Position numbers and translations under genes: made by a program. Below are positions 13,804-21,529 of a stretch of 29,684 nucleotides of DNA, one piece after another (within the stretch, counting starts at the first letter, position 1; every line of letters begins with the position of its first letter). This DNA is from a bacterium (GTDB lineage Bacteria; Elusimicrobiota; Elusimicrobia; Elusimicrobiales; UBA9959): assembly GCA_021812825.1 (NCBI GenBank), contig JAKAMO010000023.1, positions 1 to 29,684 of the forward strand, given 5' to 3'. A model generated the notes under the pieces. The model was not told the DNA's origin. It saw only the letters and a program-made list of their open reading frames with translations, and did no database searches.

Positions 13804-14583
13804 TCAGCGGCCGAAGACCAGGGAGGGCTCCAGCAGCGCGCCGGCGGAGGAAAGTCTCTCCACGCGGGGCTGCGGGAACGGGCTGACTATCTCCTTCATC
13901 TCGCCGTTGCCCTTTATCAGGTACACGCTGTTGCCGTCCCACTCCTTGAGCACGGTGGCTATCTTGGTGGTGAGCTTCAGCTGCATCGCGGCCAGCGGGT
14001 CCTCGTAGGTGCCGAGGTTCACGATGGTCGTGTCGGGCACGAAGGCGGACATGGACAGCTTGTAGCCCCAGCTCACGTTCATCGCGCCGGGGACTATCGT
14101 CACGCCGGTCAGGTACCGGCCCTTGCCGTCGAACTTGCCGCCGTAGGAGAAGACTACCTTGTACTTCACGGAGACGGACTCGGCGCCGTACATGTTCTTG
14201 GCGGAGAGCCTGTACTCGTAGGTCTCGGGGCCCTTCCACTCGCAGAGCTGGTTGGGCGAGCTGGCGCCCTCCGGCACGGCCGCGGCGTACTTGGTCTCCA
14301 CCTCGGCTACGGGAGCGTTGTCCTTTATGATGCCCCAGATCTTGTTGGCGATGTTGATGATGGTGACTATGCTGCCTATCACGCCGCGCTCCGCCGCGGC
14401 GGGGGCGGTGACGGTCCTGGAGACCAGCTCCACGCGCACGGAATCGGGGTCTATGGTATAGCGCAGCGGGTCGGACTGCGCGGCGGTCATTTCGGCCTTG
14501 GAGAAGGCAGGGGCCGCGTCCTGACAGTAAGCCGCCGCGGGAAGCAGCGTGGCCAGGAGGGCCAGTGTAACGAGTTTCTTCAT
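13804..14583 (-). CDS. Secreted protein of unknown family, first gene of the C11 operon
   Basis: The 259-residue protein has a signal peptide ending near 'AAAYCQ-D' and is the paralogue of the next gene (shared core 'YLTGVTI', 'GGKFDGKGR', 'AVPEGA'). A hydrophobic segment 'GVIGSIVTIINIANKIWGII' at about 69-88 may be an amphipathic or membrane-contacting helix; the paralogue has a similar stretch ('FKKIFNYAMKVYNFIV'). The rest looks like beta-sandwich strands. I place the start at the ATG at 14583, preceded by AGAGGTGA; a GTG at 14592 is in frame but less well placed. A consensus TATAAT lies about 35 bases upstream. No function can be assigned from sequence. Confidence 0.8.
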   Translation of the reverse strand: MKKLVTLALLATLLPAAAYCQDAAPAFSKAEMTAAQSDPLRYTIDPDSVRVELVSRTVTAPAAAERGVIGSIVTIINIANKIWGIIKDNAPVAEVETKYAAAVPEGASSPNQLCEWKGPETYEYRLSAKNMYGAESVSVKYKVVFSYGGKFDGKGRYLTGVTIVPGAMNVSWGYKLSMSAFVPDTTIVNLGTYEDPLAAMQLKLTTKIATVLKEWDGNSVYLIKGNGEMKEIVSPFPQPRVERLSSAGALLEPSLVFGR

Positions 14584-14617
14584 TCGGTTCACCTCTGTAT
14601 ATTTACGGCTTTAGGGG

Positions 14618-14623
14618 ATTATA
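14618..14623 (-). promoter_or_regulatory. -10 box of the C11 peptidase operon
   Basis: A perfect TATAAT on the minus strand in an AT-rich pocket, giving a leader of about 28 bases with a Shine-Dalgarno. No convincing -35 is seen at 16-18 bases. Confidence 0.6.
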
Positions 14624-14660
14624 CTTAATTTCCCAAAAACCGCATAAACGCGAATAACGC

Positions 14661-14688
14661 AAAAACCCCGCCTTTGGGGGGCGGGGTT
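14661..14688 (-). terminator. Rho-independent terminator after the 242-aa secreted protein gene
   Basis: AACCCCGCC/GGCGGGGTT, a perfect nine-base stem with a seven-base loop, followed on the minus strand by a T-run. It separates the two secreted-protein operons, which are therefore distinct transcription units. Confidence 0.85.
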
Positions 14689-14711
14689 CAAGCTTGCGGC
14701 CTCGTTGCCGC

Positions 14712-15440
14712 TCAGTCAGCGGTCTGTACTTTGATGACCAGGCCGGTATCGTTGAAGGCCAGGCCGGTGAGGTGCATCTCGCCCACCAGGTCGGTGCCTA
14801 TCAGGGAATGCAGGTTCTGGGAGGAGATGGAACCGTACAGCGTCCAGGCGGCCTTGTCATAGCTCAGCTTGATGATCTGGTCCGCCTTCAGGGGCAGGTT
14901 CTTCTTCTTCAGGACGCCGTCCACGGCGGTGTAGACGGTCTTGATCATCACGTCCATCACCTGCGCCATCAGGTCTTCCTGGTTCAGCTGCGGGAGCGGC
15001 GCGGCCTTAACGGTGGGCTCCATCGCGGCGTGCAGCTGAACGCGCTGTATGCGGATGGCCAGCTTGTCGGTGGAGACGAGGTAGGGCTTGAGGATCAGCG
15101 TAGGGTTCACGATTATGCCGCCCTGGTCTATCTGTATGTTGGTGAGCTTGAGGAAGTCGCCGGACTTCATGGCCACCGGGGCGTTCTTGTCGAGGATGGA
15201 GATGCGGCCGTCCTTGGCCGAGGCCTGTTCCACCGCTTTCTTGACGACCTTGAAGGGCACGCGCACCGCCAGGTCCATACCTATGAAGTCGTCGCCTGAC
15301 GCCCTGGAAGGCGCCGGCGTCTGGAAGTCCTGCGCCGGGGCCCGGAGGTCGGAGGCCTTCAGGCCTTCGAGCTCGAAAGCGTTCGCGCTGCCGGCCGAGA
15401 AGGCCGCCGCCGCTATTATCGCTATAAGGGTTTTCTTCAT
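14712..15440 (-). CDS. Secreted protein of unknown family with the post-signal motif (242 aa)
   Basis: The signal peptide (1-21, ending 'SANA') is followed at once by 'FELEGLKASDLR', the motif shared with the C11 peptidase and the upstream paralogue. The rest aligns with the first 240 residues of that paralogue: 'VPFKVVKKAVEQ', 'LKLTNIQIDQGGIIVNPTL', 'DKLAIRIQRVQ', a long helix containing 'DLMAQVMDVMIKTVY', and the closing strand 'LTGLAFNDTGLVIKVQ'. The alternation of long strands with one long helix recalls lipid-binding TULIP-type domains such as DUF2993/LmeA, but this is a shape argument only. The ATG at 15440 is chosen for its ACGGAG site; upstream in-frame starts are less likely. It lies 23 bases after the upstream gene and is the last gene of the operon. 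Confidence 0.8.
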   Translation of the reverse strand: MKKTLIAIIAAAAFSAGSANAFELEGLKASDLRAPAQDFQTPAPSRASGDDFIGMDLAVRVPFKVVKKAVEQASAKDGRISILDKNAPVAMKSGDFLKLTNIQIDQGGIIVNPTLILKPYLVSTDKLAIRIQRVQLHAAMEPTVKAAPLPQLNQEDLMAQVMDVMIKTVYTAVDGVLKKKNLPLKADQIIKLSYDKAAWTLYGSISSQNLHSLIGTDLVGEMHLTGLAFNDTGLVIKVQTAD

Positions 15441-15463
15441 AAATTCTCCGTAGCTCCTTATGG

Positions 15464-16732
15464 TCACAGGTGGAAGCCCAGGTACATCAGGCCGTTGCCT
15501 ATCTTGAGCCCGTTGATCTCCGCGCCCTGGGCGAAGGAGGGCAGGAAGGCGCTGTTCTTCAGGGTTATCTGGACGGTCTTGTCGTCCAACTGCCGCGCCG
15601 TCATGACCCTAGTAAGCTGGGGGTTCGTGGTCAGCGTCTTCATCAGGGAGCTTATTATCTTGCCCTGCAGCCAGCCGTTCACGAAGCCGGGGATGCCGAT
15701 GCCGTAGGCCTGGTCTATGTCCACGCGCTCCACCTTCACCGTCAGCGCGTTGGGGCCGGCGTACGTGGGAAGGATGGTAGCCTTGAAGTAGACGTTGGGC
15801 TTGCCGAAGACGTCCTTGGCGTAGATCTTGCCTGCGACCTCGAGGCGGCCGTCGCCGCGGAACTTGAGCCCGCCCTCATGACCCTTGGGGTGGAACTCAA
15901 AATCGGTGCCCTTGGTGTACTTACCGATGAAGTTGTCCAGCATGCCGTCCGAGACGGCCAGGTTGTAGCCGGGCAGCTGTGCTATCGCGTCGGCCGAGCC
16001 GGTCTTTACGCTGAGGGCGAAGCCCTCGCGGTCGAAAGTGAAGTTGCGCAGCGTGACGTTCTCGATCAGGCCGGGCAGCAGCGGGGCCACGAAGCCGGGG
16101 TCGACCTGCGCGCGCAGGTTCCAGCTCTTGCGGTCGTAGGCGAACTTCAGCACTTCGGCGGCCTTGATGCCGGCGCGGTTCTTGGCGAGGGCGGAATCCA
16201 TGGCCTGCAGCATGCCCTCGCTGACCTTGGTCATCACCATCTCCATCAGCGCGTCCTTGTCCAGCTGGGCGCCGAAGGCGGCCTTGGGTCCGAAGGCCAC
16301 GTCGGCCTCCACCTTTACCACCTTGATGGCCAGCCTGTTCTCGCCTTCGAAGACCGGCTTGAGCTGTATCGTGGGCTCTACCTCTATGCCGTTGTAGTCA
16401 ACGGTCACGTTGCTGAGGGAGATATGGTCCCCCTCCTTGAAAAGTATCGGGGAGCTGGCGTCTATGGGCTGCAGCTTGATGAGCGGGATGGAAGCCAGCC
16501 TGGAAGAGAGGTCCTTGAACGGCAGCTTGACGGTCATGTCCAGGGCCGCGGCGGGCATGTTGGGGGATTTGTCGACTCCCAGCAGCACGGCCTGCGCCGC
16601 GGGGACCGCCGGCATCTCGTCCTGCGAACCGCGCAGGTCCGACGCCTTTACGGATTCAAGTCCAAAGCCGCCGGCGAAGGCCTGTCCCGCGAGGCCAGCC
16701 GAAGCTATGATGGAAAGGATGAGCTTTTTCAT
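15464..16732 (-). CDS. Secreted protein of unknown family with the post-signal motif (422 aa)
   Basis: The signal peptide (about 1-20, 'AFA') is followed by 'GFGLESVKASDLR'. Residues of about 45-240 are paralogous to the 242-residue protein encoded downstream ('VKLPFKDLSSRLA', 'NRLAIKVVKVEAD', 'NFTFDREGFALSVKT'). A C-terminal extension of about 180 residues appears to be a second, diverged copy of a related fold: 'GGLKFRGDGRLEVAGKI', then 'NALTVKVERVDIDQAYG', a long helix 'WLQGKIISSLMKTL' and final strands. The whole may be a tandem lipid- or hydrophobic-ligand-binding protein of TULIP/DUF2993 type (low confidence). A TAAACT hexamer ends six bases before the ATG with no Shine-Dalgarno, so the mRNA is probably leaderless. 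Confidence 0.8.
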   Translation of the reverse strand: MKKLILSIIASAGLAGQAFAGGFGLESVKASDLRGSQDEMPAVPAAQAVLLGVDKSPNMPAAALDMTVKLPFKDLSSRLASIPLIKLQPIDASSPILFKEGDHISLSNVTVDYNGIEVEPTIQLKPVFEGENRLAIKVVKVEADVAFGPKAAFGAQLDKDALMEMVMTKVSEGMLQAMDSALAKNRAGIKAAEVLKFAYDRKSWNLRAQVDPGFVAPLLPGLIENVTLRNFTFDREGFALSVKTGSADAIAQLPGYNLAVSDGMLDNFIGKYTKGTDFEFHPKGHEGGLKFRGDGRLEVAGKIYAKDVFGKPNVYFKATILPTYAGPNALTVKVERVDIDQAYGIGIPGFVNGWLQGKIISSLMKTLTTNPQLTRVMTARQLDDKTVQITLKNSAFLPSFAQGAEINGLKIGNGLMYLGFHL

Positions 16733-16738
16733 ACTGAT

Positions 16739-16746
16739 AGTTTACA
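16739..16746 (-). promoter_or_regulatory. -10 element of the 422-aa/242-aa operon, leaderless configuration
   Basis: TGTAAACT on the minus strand, six bases before the ATG; weak -35 (TTTCTG, 17 bases upstream). Confidence 0.45.
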
Positions 16747-16792
16747 GCGCGGCGGCCATTCCAGAAAGTGCCGAAAAGGCAGGAAAAAGCGC

Positions 16793-16820
16793 AAAAAAGG
16801 GCCCATATGAAAATGGGCCC
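16793..16820 (-). terminator. Rho-independent terminator downstream of tex
   Basis: GGGCCCAT/ATGGGCCC, a perfect eight-base stem with a six-base loop, then six T residues on the minus strand. It prevents tex transcription from running into the secreted-protein operon. Confidence 0.8.
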
Positions 16821-16835
16821 TTTGGCCGGTAAAGC

Positions 16836-16863
16836 GAAGACCCCGGGCTTCCCCGGGGTCTTC
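16836..16863. repeat. Strong hairpin between tex and its terminator
   Basis: Perfect twelve-base arms (GAAGACCCCGGG and its complement) with the four-base loop CTTC. It has no T-run of its own. It may stabilise the 3' end of the tex mRNA or assist termination. Confidence 0.75.
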
Positions 16864-16878
16864 GAGAGGCCTCAATAA

Positions 16879-16945
16879 GGTACCAGGTACCTTTTGAAGA
16901 TAGAAGGACAGCGGCACCCCAAAAGGTACCAGGTACCTTTTGGGG
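16879..16945. repeat. GGTACC palindromic repeat pair
   Basis: The right half, 16917-16945, is a 29-base palindrome: CCCCAAAAGGTACC, a central A, and the exact complement. The left half at 16879-16895 repeats GGTACCAGGTACCTTTT, so the two copies also form a larger inverted pair around a 21-base spacer. The copies sit directly after the tex stop codon. The form resembles REP-type or other dispersed intergenic palindromes; no transposase is nearby. Confidence 0.8.
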
Positions 16946-16955
16946 TATTTGGGGA

Positions 16956-19247
16956 TTAGTTGCGGCGCTTGTCCATGAAGGCCTTTAAAGCCTCCGCCAT
17001 GGAACCCATCTGCTCCTCGTGATGGGTGCCGGGACCCCGGCGGTCATCCCTGCGGGGCCTGTCCGGCCCGGGGCCGGCCGCCGCCGACTGGTTGCCCCTG
17101 CTTTCGCGGGGGCCGACCACCGGGTTCGATTTCATGGAAAGAGCTATGCGATGCCTGGCCAGGTCCACGTCCAGCACGGTCACCTGCACCCGGGCACCCA
17201 CCTTCACCACGGCAGCGGCGTCCTGCACGAAGCGGTCCGACAGCTCGCTGATATGCACCAGGCCGTCCTGGTGCACGCCTATGTCCACGAAGGCCCCGAA
17301 GGCGGCCACGTTGGTCACTATACCGGGCAGTTTCTGGCCGGGCTTAAGCTCCTCCATCTTGGTGGCATCTCCGAAAGCGAAAGCCTCGAACTGCTTGCGC
17401 GGGTCGCGGCCGGGCTTGGCGAGCTCGGCAACTATGTCCTTCAGCGTCGGCTCGCCGACGCCGTCAGAGATGTATTTCCTGATGTCGATCTTCTCGCGCT
17501 TGCCGCCGTCGGTCATCAGGTCTGAGACGGCGCAGCCGAGGTCGGCGGCCATCTTCTCCACTATCGCGTAACGCTCCGGGTGCACGGCGCTCGCGTCCAG
17601 CGGGTTCTTTCCCTCGCGGATGCGCAGGAAGCCGGCCGCCTGCTCGAAAGCCTTGGGGCCGAGGCGCGGCACCTTCTTCAGACCGGAGCGGTTCTCGAAG
17701 GCCCCGTTGGCGTTGCGGTACTCCACTATGTTCTTGGCCAGGGCGGAGTTCAGGCCGGACACGTAGGCCAGCAGCTCGCGGCTGGCTGTGTTCACCTCGA
17801 CGCCAACGCTGTTCACGCAGCTCTCCACGGTGGAGTCCAGGCTCTTCTTCAGCCCGTTCTGGTCCACGTCATGCTGGTACTGGCCCACACCTATGCTCTT
17901 GGGATCGATCTTGACCAGCTCGGCCAGCGGGTCCATGAGCCGGCGGCCGATGCTGACCGCGCCGCGCACGGTGACATCCTTGTCCGGGAACTCGGCGCGG
18001 GCGACCTCGGAGGCGGAGTAGACGGAAGCCCCGCTCTCGTTCACCATCACTATGGTCACTCCCTCGAGCTTCAGGCCGCGCGCGAACTCCTCGGTCTCGC
18101 GGCCGGCGGTGCCGTTGCCTATGGCGATGACCTCGGTCTTGTACTGGGCGGCCAGCTTCTTCACTTTGTCGGCGGCCGAGGCTCCGGCCCCTTCGCCGTT
18201 GTGCGGGTACACCACGTCGTCGTGGATTAGCTTGCCGTTGCGGTCCAGGCAGACCAGCTTGCAGCCGGTGCGGAAGCCGGGGTCCAGCGCGAGGATGTTC
18301 CTATGCCCCAGCGGGGAGGCCATCAGTATCTCGCGCAGATTGCGGGCGAAAACCTCTATGGCCTGCGCGTCGGCGCGCTTCTTTGTCTCCAGCCGCGCCT
18401 CTCCCTCCATGGAAAGGGCGAGCAGGCGGTTGTAGGAATCGGCTACTGCCTCTTCGACCTGTTTGCCGCAGGCGGAGTCGTTCTTAACGAAGAGGGGCTC
18501 CAGAAGGGATATGGCCTCGTCGGCTTCCACTTCTATACGCATGGAGAGGAAGCCTTCCGTCTCGCCGCGGCGCATGGCCAGTATGCGGTGGGACGGTGCC
18601 TTGGCGGCCGGCTCCTTCCAGTCGAAATAGTCCTTGAACTTGGCCCCCTCTTCCTCCTTGCCTGACAGCACCTTGGAATGGAAGACGCCTTTCTGCGCGA
18701 AGAGCTGGCGCAGGCGGGCGCGGGCCGTCTCGTCCTCGCTGATCCGCTCGGCAATGATATCGCGCGCGCCGGCCAGGGCTTCCTCGGCGGTCTTCACGCC
18801 CTTCTCCTCGCTGATATAGGCCGCGGCCAGGGCGGCGGGGTCGTCATTGCCCTGTTCGTAAACTTTATCCGCCAGCGGCTCCAGGCCTTTCTCCTTGGCT
18901 ATAGTGGCGCGGGTGCGGCGTTTGGGACGGTACGGGAGGTATATATCCTCGAGCTTCGACATCGTTTCCGCGCCCAGGACCCTGGCCTTTAGCTCCTCGG
19001 TCAGCAGGTTGCGCTCGGTGAGGGACTTTATTATGGCCTCGCGGCGGGTATCCAGCTCCCTGAGCTGCTCCAGCCGCTCCTTTATCTTTCCCAGCGCCAC
19101 CTCGTCCAGACCGCCGGTGGCCTCCTTGCGGTAGCGGGCTACGAACGGGATGGTGGCGTCCTCGCCGAAAAGCCCTATCGCGGCGGCCACGCCGGAAGCG
19201 CTCAGCCCCAGCTCGCCGGAGATCTTGGTAACGTAAGCGTCGCTCAT
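16956..19247 (-). CDS. tex: Tex family RNA-binding transcription accessory protein
   Basis: The 763-residue protein matches Tex throughout. It has an N-terminal helical region ('ATIPFVARYRKEATGGLDE', 19-37 or so, is highly conserved), the YqgF/RNase-H-like domain starting near 'ILALDPGFRTGCKLVCLD', a helix-hairpin-helix region 'VNTASRELLAYVSGL...' through 'KVPRLGPKAFEQAAGFLRI', and an S1 RNA-binding domain near residues 650-720 ('GIVTNVAAFGAFVDIGVHQDG'). Tex binds nucleic acid and associates with RNA polymerase; in several bacteria it affects transcription, stress tolerance or toxin expression. The C-terminal tail of about 50 residues is Arg/Gly/Pro-rich and longer than the minimal family. 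The start ATG has GGAGGATATAG before it. It is followed by the palindromic repeats and a terminator. Confidence 0.95.
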   Translation of the reverse strand: MSDAYVTKISGELGLSASGVAAAIGLFGEDATIPFVARYRKEATGGLDEVALGKIKERLEQLRELDTRREAIIKSLTERNLLTEELKARVLGAETMSKLEDIYLPYRPKRRTRATIAKEKGLEPLADKVYEQGNDDPAALAAAYISEEKGVKTAEEALAGARDIIAERISEDETARARLRQLFAQKGVFHSKVLSGKEEEGAKFKDYFDWKEPAAKAPSHRILAMRRGETEGFLSMRIEVEADEAISLLEPLFVKNDSACGKQVEEAVADSYNRLLALSMEGEARLETKKRADAQAIEVFARNLREILMASPLGHRNILALDPGFRTGCKLVCLDRNGKLIHDDVVYPHNGEGAGASAADKVKKLAAQYKTEVIAIGNGTAGRETEEFARGLKLEGVTIVMVNESGASVYSASEVARAEFPDKDVTVRGAVSIGRRLMDPLAELVKIDPKSIGVGQYQHDVDQNGLKKSLDSTVESCVNSVGVEVNTASRELLAYVSGLNSALAKNIVEYRNANGAFENRSGLKKVPRLGPKAFEQAAGFLRIREGKNPLDASAVHPERYAIVEKMAADLGCAVSDLMTDGGKREKIDIRKYISDGVGEPTLKDIVAELAKPGRDPRKQFEAFAFGDATKMEELKPGQKLPGIVTNVAAFGAFVDIGVHQDGLVHISELSDRFVQDAAAVVKVGARVQVTVLDVDLARHRIALSMKSNPVVGPRESRGNQSAAAGPGPDRPRRDDRRGPGTHHEEQMGSMAEALKAFMDKRRN

Positions 19248-19432
19248 CTATATCCTCCGAAGTAAAACCTTCTGTAAAGGATATAAAAAAGCCGCCCTTC
19301 CAGGCCAATCCTAGACGAGAGATAAGACGAAGAGCGGATGCGGACTGGCTCAGGCGCCAGGTCCCGCCACGGCGCCGAAAGGCTCTGAAAAGCACGCCCC
19401 CGGGACGGGGAGCCCCGCGGAACCGAAGGAAT

Positions 19433-21367
19433 TCAGGTTCCAGAGTCCAGCACGCTCCGCACTTTGCCGGCCAGCGCGTCGGGAGAGAACGGCTTCTGCA
19501 GATAATTATCCCCGGCCGGAAGCCCTTCCAGGATTTCAGGATCGATATGGCCGGAGACGTACAGGATCTTCACACCAGGGCACCGCTCCGACACCAGCCG
19601 CGCGAGCTCTCCGCCGCCCATGCCGTGCAGCCGCATATCCGTCACCAGCAGGTCCACCGGCCTGCCGTGCTCTCTAAGCGCCGCCAGGGCCGCCGTGGCG
19701 TCGACGGCCGCCAACACTTTGTAGCCGAGTTCCGACAGGACGCGGCGGCCCAGCTTAAGCAGCGCCTCCTCGTCCTCCACCAGCAGGATGGTCTCGCTGC
19801 CGCCTGACGGCGCGGCTTCCTCTTTCGGCCCCGCTTCCTCTTTCGGCGGCGGAGCGGAATGGAAATACATCAGGAATTTAGTGCCGCGGCCGGCGGCGGT
19901 CTCGACCTCGATGTGGCCGCCGCTCTGCTTTATCGTGCCGTATACGGTGGAAAGCCCCAGCCCGGTGCCCTTGCCCTGCGCCTTGGTGGTGAAGAAGGGC
20001 TCGAACAGATGGCTTCTCACTTCCGGGGTCATGCCCGTTCCGGTGTCCGCCACGGCAAGACTGACCAGCGGCCCGGCCGGCAGAGCCGGTTTCCCGGCTC
20101 TCCAATTTTCCGGAGGGTCCTCAAGGCCCACGGCGATGGAAAGCGTGCCTCCGCCCGGCATGGCGTCGCGCGCGTTGACCGCCAGGTTCATCAACAGCTG
20201 ATCGACCTGGCCCGGGTCCAAGACGACACAACAGGGAGACGCGCCGAGGCTCACCTCCAGCCGTATGTCCTCCCCTATAAGCCGCTGCAGCATCTTTACG
20301 GCGCTCCCGACCGCGGCGTTTAGGTCCAGCGTGACCGGCTTCAGCACCTGCTTGCGGCTGAAGGCCAGCAGCCGGCGCGTAAGGGAGGCGGCCCTGTCGC
20401 CGGCTATCAGTATCTCCTCCGCGTCCTGCCGTCTCGCGTCGTCCGGAGGCAGGCTCTGCAACAGCATGCGGCCGTAACCGTTGATGGCCGTTATCAGGTT
20501 GTTGAAATCGTGCGCCACGCCTCCTGCCAGCCGTCCCACGGCCTCCATTTTCTGCGCCTGCCTGAACTGCTCTTCGCTGGAAAGCAGGGCCTTCCTGTAA
20601 TCGGAAAGGCGGTCCAGCAGCAGATTGAACTGGTTCACGACCACGGAAATTTCCTTCCCCGCGGCGTGGTTGAGTTTAGAGACCGCGGGATTGACCATAT
20701 CAATGGCCTGAATGGATTCCGCGAGGGCCGCCAGGGGACGGGCGAACGAGCGGTCCAGCAGCCAATAGGCCGACAGGAGGCCGGCGGCCAGCAGCAGGAA
20801 AAGCGACAGAAAAACGATTATTTCCTGCCGTTGGTGCTCCAGACGCCGCTCCGGATCCATGGTTCCCTCGGTTATCACAGCGCCCAACCACGCGCCGGTC
20901 CCGGAGTGGCAGCCGCCGCAGGACCGCTCGTTACGGAGAAGCCGCGTCACTATCCAGTAGCCGTCGCTTGCTCTTAGCGCCGAATACCCTGTATTCGACG
21001 CCCCGGCTATCAATCCGTTCACCCCGTGCCCGACCAGCTCATCCCGGCAAAGGCTTGAGGACGTCCAGACCGGACGTCCTGTCATATCGGTTATCATAGT
21101 GCCGCGAAACCCGGGAGTATTGGAGAATACGTCCTTTAGAAAGTCCTGGAATCCTTTCCCATGCTCCCCTCTGGACATGGACCGGAAAAGGCCCTCCACA
21201 ACGCTCCTGTTCACCAGATCGGCCGTCATCTTGCCGTTCAGTTCCAGGGTTTTATGATACGCGTTCTGATAGATAAGCAGCAGGCCTCCGAAAAGCAGCA
21301 GCCAGAAGAACGCCAGCCCCGAAATGAATTTGGCGCGAGTACTGAGATTAGTCGATAGAGATTTCAT
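19433..21367 (-). CDS. Hybrid histidine kinase with periplasmic c-type haem (CxxCH) sensor domain
   Basis: This 644-residue membrane sensor has a first helix at about 14-33, a periplasmic domain of about 145 residues, a second helix at about 181-203 and a HAMP linker. The kinase core has H286 in 'GVAHDFNNLITAI', N398 in 'MNLAVNARDAMPGGG', 'DTGTGM' at 441 and 'GKGTGLGLSTVYG'. A C-terminal receiver domain has E541/D542, phospho-acceptor D577 in 'LLVTDMRL' and K625. The periplasmic domain contains C150-G-G-C153-H154, the covalent c-haem attachment motif, so the signal is probably redox state, oxygen or NO, as in haem-c PAS sensors of Geobacter. No separate regulator with a DNA-binding domain is adjacent. 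The 185 bases between this gene and tex show only a GGCGCC inverted repeat (19353-19376) and no clear terminator. Confidence 0.92.
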   Translation of the reverse strand: MKSLSTNLSTRAKFISGLAFFWLLLFGGLLLIYQNAYHKTLELNGKMTADLVNRSVVEGLFRSMSRGEHGKGFQDFLKDVFSNTPGFRGTMITDMTGRPVWTSSSLCRDELVGHGVNGLIAGASNTGYSALRASDGYWIVTRLLRNERSCGGCHSGTGAWLGAVITEGTMDPERRLEHQRQEIIVFLSLFLLLAAGLLSAYWLLDRSFARPLAALAESIQAIDMVNPAVSKLNHAAGKEISVVVNQFNLLLDRLSDYRKALLSSEEQFRQAQKMEAVGRLAGGVAHDFNNLITAINGYGRMLLQSLPPDDARRQDAEEILIAGDRAASLTRRLLAFSRKQVLKPVTLDLNAAVGSAVKMLQRLIGEDIRLEVSLGASPCCVVLDPGQVDQLLMNLAVNARDAMPGGGTLSIAVGLEDPPENWRAGKPALPAGPLVSLAVADTGTGMTPEVRSHLFEPFFTTKAQGKGTGLGLSTVYGTIKQSGGHIEVETAAGRGTKFLMYFHSAPPPKEEAGPKEEAAPSGGSETILLVEDEEALLKLGRRVLSELGYKVLAAVDATAALAALREHGRPVDLLVTDMRLHGMGGGELARLVSERCPGVKILYVSGHIDPEILEGLPAGDNYLQKPFSPDALAGKVRSVLDSGT

Positions 21368-21404
21368 TGTCGTACAACCTGGAAAAGCCGTCCGTTCTTC
21401 CTAC

Positions 21405-21433
21405 AAAAAATCTGGCCGGCCATATGGCCAGCC
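21405..21433 (-). terminator. Rho-independent terminator of radC
   Basis: On the minus strand GCTGGCC-ATAT-GGCCGGC (seven pairs, one G-U), then CAGATTTTTT. It lies about 100 bases after the radC stop. Confidence 0.65.
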
Positions 21434-21529
21434 CCCCGCAACGCCCCCCGGCGCAAACGCCCGGTCCCTCGCCCCGGCATATTCTAGCGCAAGTCGCGCC
21501 TTCATTTCAAAGCTCCCATCGCCGCGCGC

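Noticed and set aside
15470..16810. 446-codon open frame on the plus strand
   Set aside because: Antisense shadow of the 422-aa secreted protein, which has a signal peptide and a paralogue next door.
19248..19432. Riboswitch or small RNA upstream of tex
   Set aside because: Only a GGCGCC inverted repeat is visible; I could not match conserved cores of c-di-GMP, cobalamin, FMN, fluoride or ZTP riboswitches.
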